Origin: Allacma fusca | Taxonomy: Eukaryota; Arthropoda; Collembola; Symphypleona; Sminthuridae | Assembly (NCBI GenBank): GCA_947179485.1 | Contig: OX359245.1 | Location: 39,605,067 to 39,669,066 of the forward strand | Reading direction: 5' to 3' | Length of the DNA stretch: 64,000 nt | Shown here: positions 58,786 to 64,000 of the stretch, piece after piece | Layout of the letters: every line of letters begins with the position of its first letter | Position numbering within the stretch: position 1 is the first letter of the stretch | Position numbers and translations under genes: made by a program | The notes under the pieces: generated by a model | Databases searched by the model: none | Told to the model about the DNA's origin: nothing | The model's input: only the letters and a program-made list of their open reading frames with translations

Positions 58786-59095
58786 AGTCCTTAAGTACAA
58801 AATCTTGTTGAAGTTTGAAATTGTTTTGTAATAATCCCATCGTTAGCCACTAGGACATAAAAGCAACAGCTGATTGCTCGAGTATTAGATCGAACTTAGA
58901 ATATTTTTGCTCTCCTCTGCTCTGTACTGATTGTGAGTTTGGTTCCTTATATGTGAGGATTAGAAGGACCATATCAATGAGTCACACAACATTTGAATGC
59001 ATTCCTACTGACTGGGTATTAAATGCAAACAAATGTATGTAAGGGACATTTAGACACAATTTACAAATTGAAAATAAATACACAGCACACGCCAC
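58786..59095. other. Spacer between copy B and the next hAT-like element
   Basis: About 300 bp; no coding or repeat feature recognised other than the target duplication at its right end. Confidence 0.5.
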
Positions 59096-59886
59096 TAGTG
59101 GTCGGACCGATTCAGTCCGGGACCGAAAATTTTCGATTCGATTCAGTCCGATTCAGTTCGATTCACGATTTTTTCGATTCAATCCTCAATTGGACTGAAC
59201 CGAACGATTCAATCCACAATGTTGGACCGAATTGAATAGTTTTTCCTGGACTGCAGTCCAAACGGTTTGTGCGAGCAAATATTTGTGTGTCCCCACATTT
59301 CACAACACTTAAACAGGAAGTGAGTGTACTACAAACATTTATTTGTACAACATCCATGTTAATTAATTTTAGAGGTAATTGTTCAATTTGTGTAAGTTTG
59401 GGATTGCTGTCATACTAATTAAAGGGAGACCATTGCTCAAAATTACGTACGTAGATTTTTATGTACCCATTGAAATTTTGTCTGAAGTTGACATTACAGT
59501 ATATACAGAGTTGGACGAGGACGAGCCTTAGGGATGTCCATTTTTGAAAATTAAAAATGGTTTAGTCTTTTTTGACTTCTGAGTCACGACAATCCAAAAT
59601 GGTACTGTGCTGATAAAACATAAATAATAATTTATACTCACATACGCTGAAACTGCAGTTCGCAGGTACCAACTCACTAATGGAGATTGAAATGGCAAAA
59701 ACTTAAGATTTTAATAACCACGAAAGGCAAACGGTTTTCGATTCGATTCAGTCCATTCGGTGTAACCGAATCGAACTGAACCGTTTTTTACTGGACCGAA
59801 CCGAAAAACAATTTTCGGTTCAGTCCAGTATCCTAACTGAATCGAATCGAAAAATCCTGGACCGAACTGAATCGTTCCGACCACTA
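59096..59886. mobile_element. hAT-like non-autonomous element, 791 bp
   Basis: Perfect 8-bp target duplication CACGCCAC (59088-59095 and 59887-59894). Termini TAGTGGTCGGACCGATTCAG and the inverse of TAGTGGTCGGAACGATTCAG. Arrays of GATTCAGTCC / CCGAACTGAATCG motifs fill roughly 140 bp inside each end, inverted to each other. No transposase. Confidence 0.92.
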
Positions 59887-59894
59887 CACGCCAC

Positions 59895-60196
59895 AATAAC
59901 TCTTTAACCTGAGTAAATTTATCTTTACAAACGAAGAGAAGTTGGGCGATTTCAAATACCATATTTTCAAATATTTGGCTTGTTTAACGAATTGAACACT
60001 TGAGTTTCTCTCAAAGTTAAAAGGATTTCGGAAACACGTGTAATGTAAAGTTTTTGTTGCAATTACATATTTAATTATCAATGTAATTAAAATTAAATTA
60101 ACCTAAACAAACTTACTCTAAATACTCTAAAAAATCAAGTCTCTTTTCAAAGCCTGAAATCTACTGCTTTTAATTCATGCTCGTAATAACCTTCAG
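59895..60196. other. AT-rich spacer, nothing recognised
   Basis: Short open frames only. A CTTCAG acceptor at its right end precedes the candidate exons at 60197. Confidence 0.4.
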
Positions 60197-60714
60197 TTTA
60201 TCAAAAGGATTTTTGGTGCAATTGTTTCAACGTCGGAAACAGAAGACGTTGTGTCACCGCGGAGAAGGCCACAACAGAGGTCGCGGACAAAGTACAGGGC
60301 AAGGGTTGTATAAATGGCATCTTTCTTCAAATAACCTATAGTTAAGCCCCATCGATCGTGACGTGCTGTAACAAGCTCTGTCTTTGGTTTAACTGTTTAC
60401 AGTATGTTGGAATTCGAAGTGATGGGATGTACGGATCGACAACCAATCCGACTTATTACAACCTTTTGAACGGGTGGGTCTGATTGTGATACCACTCGAA
60501 CCTGAGCTTGTAATTGAAGTAGTAATTAAAGTGATTTGACTCGCAGTGGGGAATTTTTAGGAGTAGTGAGGCTCCTGAGTCTTCGTTATTGTCCCTGATT
60601 TGGGGGTCGCACGATTTTGCGGAGGACTGGACTCACTATCTTATTTTGCAAATCAGGAGAACTCGCTATAGTAAGATTCTTTTACAGCAACAATTCATAA
60701 ACCTTCCCTTATAG
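60197..60714 (+). CDS. Candidate 3' end of a spliced gene, three possible exons
   Basis: Three short open segments with phase-compatible splice sites: 60197-60304 (36 codons, basic, containing SETEDVVSPRRRPQQRSRTK), 60403-60473 (after TGTTTACAG, reading YVGIRSDGMYGSTTNPTYYN and on to a GTGGGT donor) and 60561-60714 (after GGAATTTTTAG, ending at TAG). Joined they keep one frame for 110 residues. The first donor (AGG|GTTGTA) is weak. No family recognised; it could be the cytoplasmic tail of a membrane protein on the same strand as the TRPA-like exon, but nothing links them directly. Confidence 0.25.
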
Positions 60715-60803
60715 TTCCTCAGACCGGAATAATTACTGACCTGGGAAGGCGATATTACAGTAGACAGATGTATCCCAAACAATGTTTCAAAGTATATTTT
60801 AAA

Positions 60804-61466
60804 GGAGTTAGGATATATTCCCTCCGACACAATCCCTCCGGTTATATTCCCTCCGGATATATTCCCTCCGACCACAACCCCTCCCTGTTTGGAAATAATC
60901 CCTCGCACAAATATTTGCCACTCATATATGCAGAAGTGTTCGTCACTATGCCAGCAAAGCAAACGCAATGCGGATCGTATGGTGACTCGGCTCAACAAAT
61001 AACATATGCGCCAGTTGGGCTAGTAACAATTTGTTGACGAAAACTCGCGTCCAGAACTCATCAAAGAAGATGATTTTTTACGGAAATGTTATTAACAAAT
61101 GCGAAACCATGCATTACAGCAACTTGATTTTTCTGGTCATTATAGTTTAGTCATTGGTTGGTGCAATCAGTTCAATCTTCATTATTTCATTCAAGAGTAA
61201 TTATGTAGCTATACTTGTAGATATTGTGAGGCCTGAGATTTAACTTGATGTAGCTTCTTTTTAAAAAGGAATTTGGACAATTCCAACTGTACTTAATTAT
61301 TTGAGGATTGTTAAATTTGGTTGCCATAGTGAGCGTAAATTTATCGGGTGTTTATACAAATAGTCCGAGGGAATATCTCCTCTCAAGGAGGGAATATGTT
61401 CAGAGGGAATGTGTTCGAGGGAATATAACCCGAGGGATTGTGTCGGAGGGAATATATCCGAACACG
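60804..61466. mobile_element. MITE-like element, 663 bp, with ATTCCCTCCG arrays
   Basis: Flanked by a perfect 8-bp repeat ATTTTAAA (60796-60803 and 61467-61474). The ends share GGATATATTCCCTCCGACAC in inverted orientation (60811-60830 and 61440-61459). ATTCCCTCCG / ATCCCTCCGG units recur four to six times inside each end. No coding capacity. The outermost bases (GGAGTTA and CGTGTTC) are not the usual hAT CAGTG/TAGTG, so the superfamily is uncertain. Confidence 0.78.
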
Positions 61467-61474
61467 ATTTTAAA

Positions 61475-64000
61475 TGGCAGGCCGCGCGCAAGGCGAATTG
61501 TCCCAACCTTTGTCTCTAATCTTCTGCTCCTTCCCACAAATTTTAACGTTGCAACCTTTGTGATAGCGCCAGAGGGATATTCCACGAAACTTCCTACTAA
61601 AAATGAATATTTGGAAAGCCATTTCGAGACGGTATAATTAATTATTGACGTTGGAAATTTTGGTTTTTCCGAAAACATCGTGACTTTTGCTACATTGCTT
61701 TATACAGAGATTTTGAGGTGAAGGGATAAAGCAAATTTGTTTGAAACTAAAAAATGTAGAGGAATCGAATATTTTGCTCCGTAGTATGTAGATAACGTTG
61801 GAAGATAAATTGTTTCTTGGCACCCTGTACAGGTATATCCCCATAAGTCTGTTACAAAAATATACACTTGCAATGTACGGATGATATGGGCTCAGCCCGA
61901 AAAGAATCCTGAATAAAGAAATTTAATTTTTAATTTTTTTAATATCCCCATAAGTCCTACAATTGGAAAAGTGATTAATGTCATTTCTATTTATAACATT
62001 CACTTGCACTATTGTCCTGCAGTCCGGCACATTGCTCAGAGATTAACTTATTGTTGGTTGTCGTTGACGTCGTTGTATGTGATGCTAATGAAGCGAACTA
62101 TACGAAATAAAATATATTTTCCTCTCCTTAAGCCCATTATATAATTACTCTATAATATAGAGTCTATATACCAATAAATCTCCAGCATCAGGAAATTCTA
62201 CATTATGTTACAAAATGTAAGATGAGAAGGAACAGCAAATGCTAATTTCCATGGTGTCCTACAGTAAATGCACATTTATTCATAAACTATGTGCAATAAA
62301 TGGTACATACATATACAAGTGAATACTCACATATACCATGTGTATCAGCATAAGCATTTCATATTATTCCCACTCTCACAATTTGATTACATACAGATAT
62401 AAGGATTTTATTGTTTTCAAGTGAAATAGGATAAATAAATAAGTCTTCAATAATATGTCATAATTCAACTCGCAATAGGCTTCAGGCTCTGTATAGCTAC
62501 TTGAAAGGTTCTTGTAAATCTGCCTTGAAGAATGGCCTCAGCCTTGGTGAACCAACAGGGAAACGTAGTCAGATTATTGATTTATAAAATACCTTTTAAA
62601 AAACATAACTATCGAATGTTCTGTTCGGTAAAATCTTCCAATGCAAGCCCTAATATATGCAAGCCCCTAATCCTTGTTGTAAGTGTTGTTGAGCTGACTC
62701 ATATCAATTAAGAATCTCCAGCGCGGCAAAGCCTGGGAATATTTCTTAAACTGCGGATAAAAGGGGATTTTACGTATTAACATTGAGGCTGCAAATGTTT
62801 TTGAACTGATATGAGAGGGAAATGATTATACCGGTACATAATCAGATCCGGAATTCCCCTTCGGATCTGAGCTTTAAATCTAACTTCCACCAAGTTCAAT
62901 GATGAAAGAGCACTCGACAAATAAACTCCATATGGATGGATTTCCTCTAAAATATCCCTCTAAAATATCCCTTCAATTATGGTTCCTGTCGTTGAGAAGG
63001 TCTGGTCGTTAAATGGGTCGTTACAGCTTAGATTATTGTAGATAGGAATCCATAAATTTTATTAATTTCCTTCCACTTTGTGGATTTCCACGTATATCCT
63101 ATGAGGGTTTATGAACGATTAAAATTTGCTTGGAGAGAATCTAAATAGTTGAGAAAATTGCCAAGGTGGAAGCCCTGACTTTTATTTACGCTCAATGTTA
63201 ATGTCTTCCGAGGTACGCGGTAATAACTTCATATACTAGGAACAGTGTATGACTACTACCTGGCATGACCTATGGCTTAAGTACAGAGTGATTCTAAAAT
63301 ATCCTGGTGACGAATTTAGAGTCCCTGGAAATCATGTTGACACTCACAGCCCTCTCTCAAACTTGCTGCAATGCTGATCTCCATTTGTTTATTTAACCAA
63401 TGCCCGGATCCTGACAGGAATCAGTTCGGAGTCAAACACCAGTGAGGAAGTAGCTCTGGAAAAGAAGAAGGAAATCTAATTCAGGATTTTACTATTCAAT
63501 AAATTTGTGTCGCAGTTGTGTCAAAACATTCTGCCATTCTTGGGATCAATATTTTGGAGTTTTACAAATTCAAGTAAAATTACAGGAAAATCCCAGGAAA
63601 ATTACAGGAAATATTTGCGGAGACCGTTTTGCTACAGCGGGTTTGAAAAGTGTGTTCTTTTTAATCGGTTCCATTCAGAGCCACACTTGGAAGTCAGTGG
63701 GATTTTCCCAACGCTAATCCTATATCTATAGTTTTAAGCTGTAGAAGCAGCAAGGGACAAATTAGCACCTGAGATGCCCCACATCATCACAGTAATGTAA
63801 GTTCTTCCTAACATTTTTTAAATTAAGGCATAGAGAGAATACTACGCCTTACAAACTCTAAGGGAGCTCTTTGAACAACAAATTTCTCAAAACAATCTTT
63901 AATTTTTCCTGCAATCATTTAATAATTAAATCTTCCCCACCAACCTTAGACTTCCAACCCCCAAATTATACAGAATTTTGCATGAATTTGAAGGAATGGT
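61475..64000. other. Unassigned sequence
   Basis: About 2.5 kb with AT-rich composition. Short open frames (for example 63505-63731) show no family. A short triple repeat of AAATTACAGGAAAAT/CCCAGG type occurs at 63577-63620. No RNA gene, exon or transposon end identified. Confidence 0.45.

Noticed and set aside
1..64000. CRISPR arrays, operons or bacterial replication features
   Set aside because: No spaced direct repeats or prokaryotic gene organisation; the sequence is eukaryotic.

Overview
The window is a piece of a nuclear, AT-rich, intron-rich animal genome, most likely arthropod. Support for this: a ribosomal S6 kinase (RSK) gene with animal-type exons and very long introns, a eukaryotic tRNA-Val(AAC), a TRPA-like channel exon, a gypsy-class LTR retrotransposon with an envelope-like 3' ORF, and Tc1 and hAT-like DNA transposons. 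A microbial-type class I terpene synthase gene narrows the guess to soil arthropods such as springtails or some mites, which carry such genes. The species is an inference, not something the sequence proves.

Layout. 1-35.0 kb (minus strand): the 5' half of an RSK gene. The distal first coding exon (33388-33453) and a micro-exon (33097-33132) are joined across about 28 kb to the exon carrying the glycine-rich loop (4827-5095). That exon also has its own upstream start, so two promoters are likely. The exon with the kinase VAIK-type lysine follows (3499-3580), and the rest of the gene lies off the left edge. The long intron holds microsatellites, one decayed Tc1-like transposon (7589-9266) and an E-box hairpin, and little else that I can identify. 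About 35.0-35.5 kb: a probable divergent promoter. 35.5-42.2 kb (plus strand): candidate exons of an ion-channel gene, of which only the S6 exon of TRPA type (42100-42167) is recognisable, plus a 21-bp minisatellite (35862-36420) and a tRNA-Val gene (40653-40725).

42.2-61.5 kb is a transposon-dense block around an intact, intronless terpene synthase (46626-47804, minus). It contains several non-autonomous elements, most with perfect 8-bp target duplications and arrays of a short motif at both ends, one inserted inside another. It also contains a 9.16-kb LTR retrotransposon (48196-57355) with LTRs that look identical and ORFs for gag, protease, RT-RNaseH-integrase, an unknown protein and an envelope-like membrane protein. 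The retrotransposon and one hAT-like element each interrupt one copy of a roughly 0.4-kb tandem duplication just upstream of the terpene synthase.

61.5-64 kb contains nothing I can assign. How the parts relate: RSK and the putative channel gene are probably divergently transcribed host genes. The terpene synthase is a likely laterally acquired metabolic gene with its own immediate upstream region, sitting in the block where mobile elements have accumulated.
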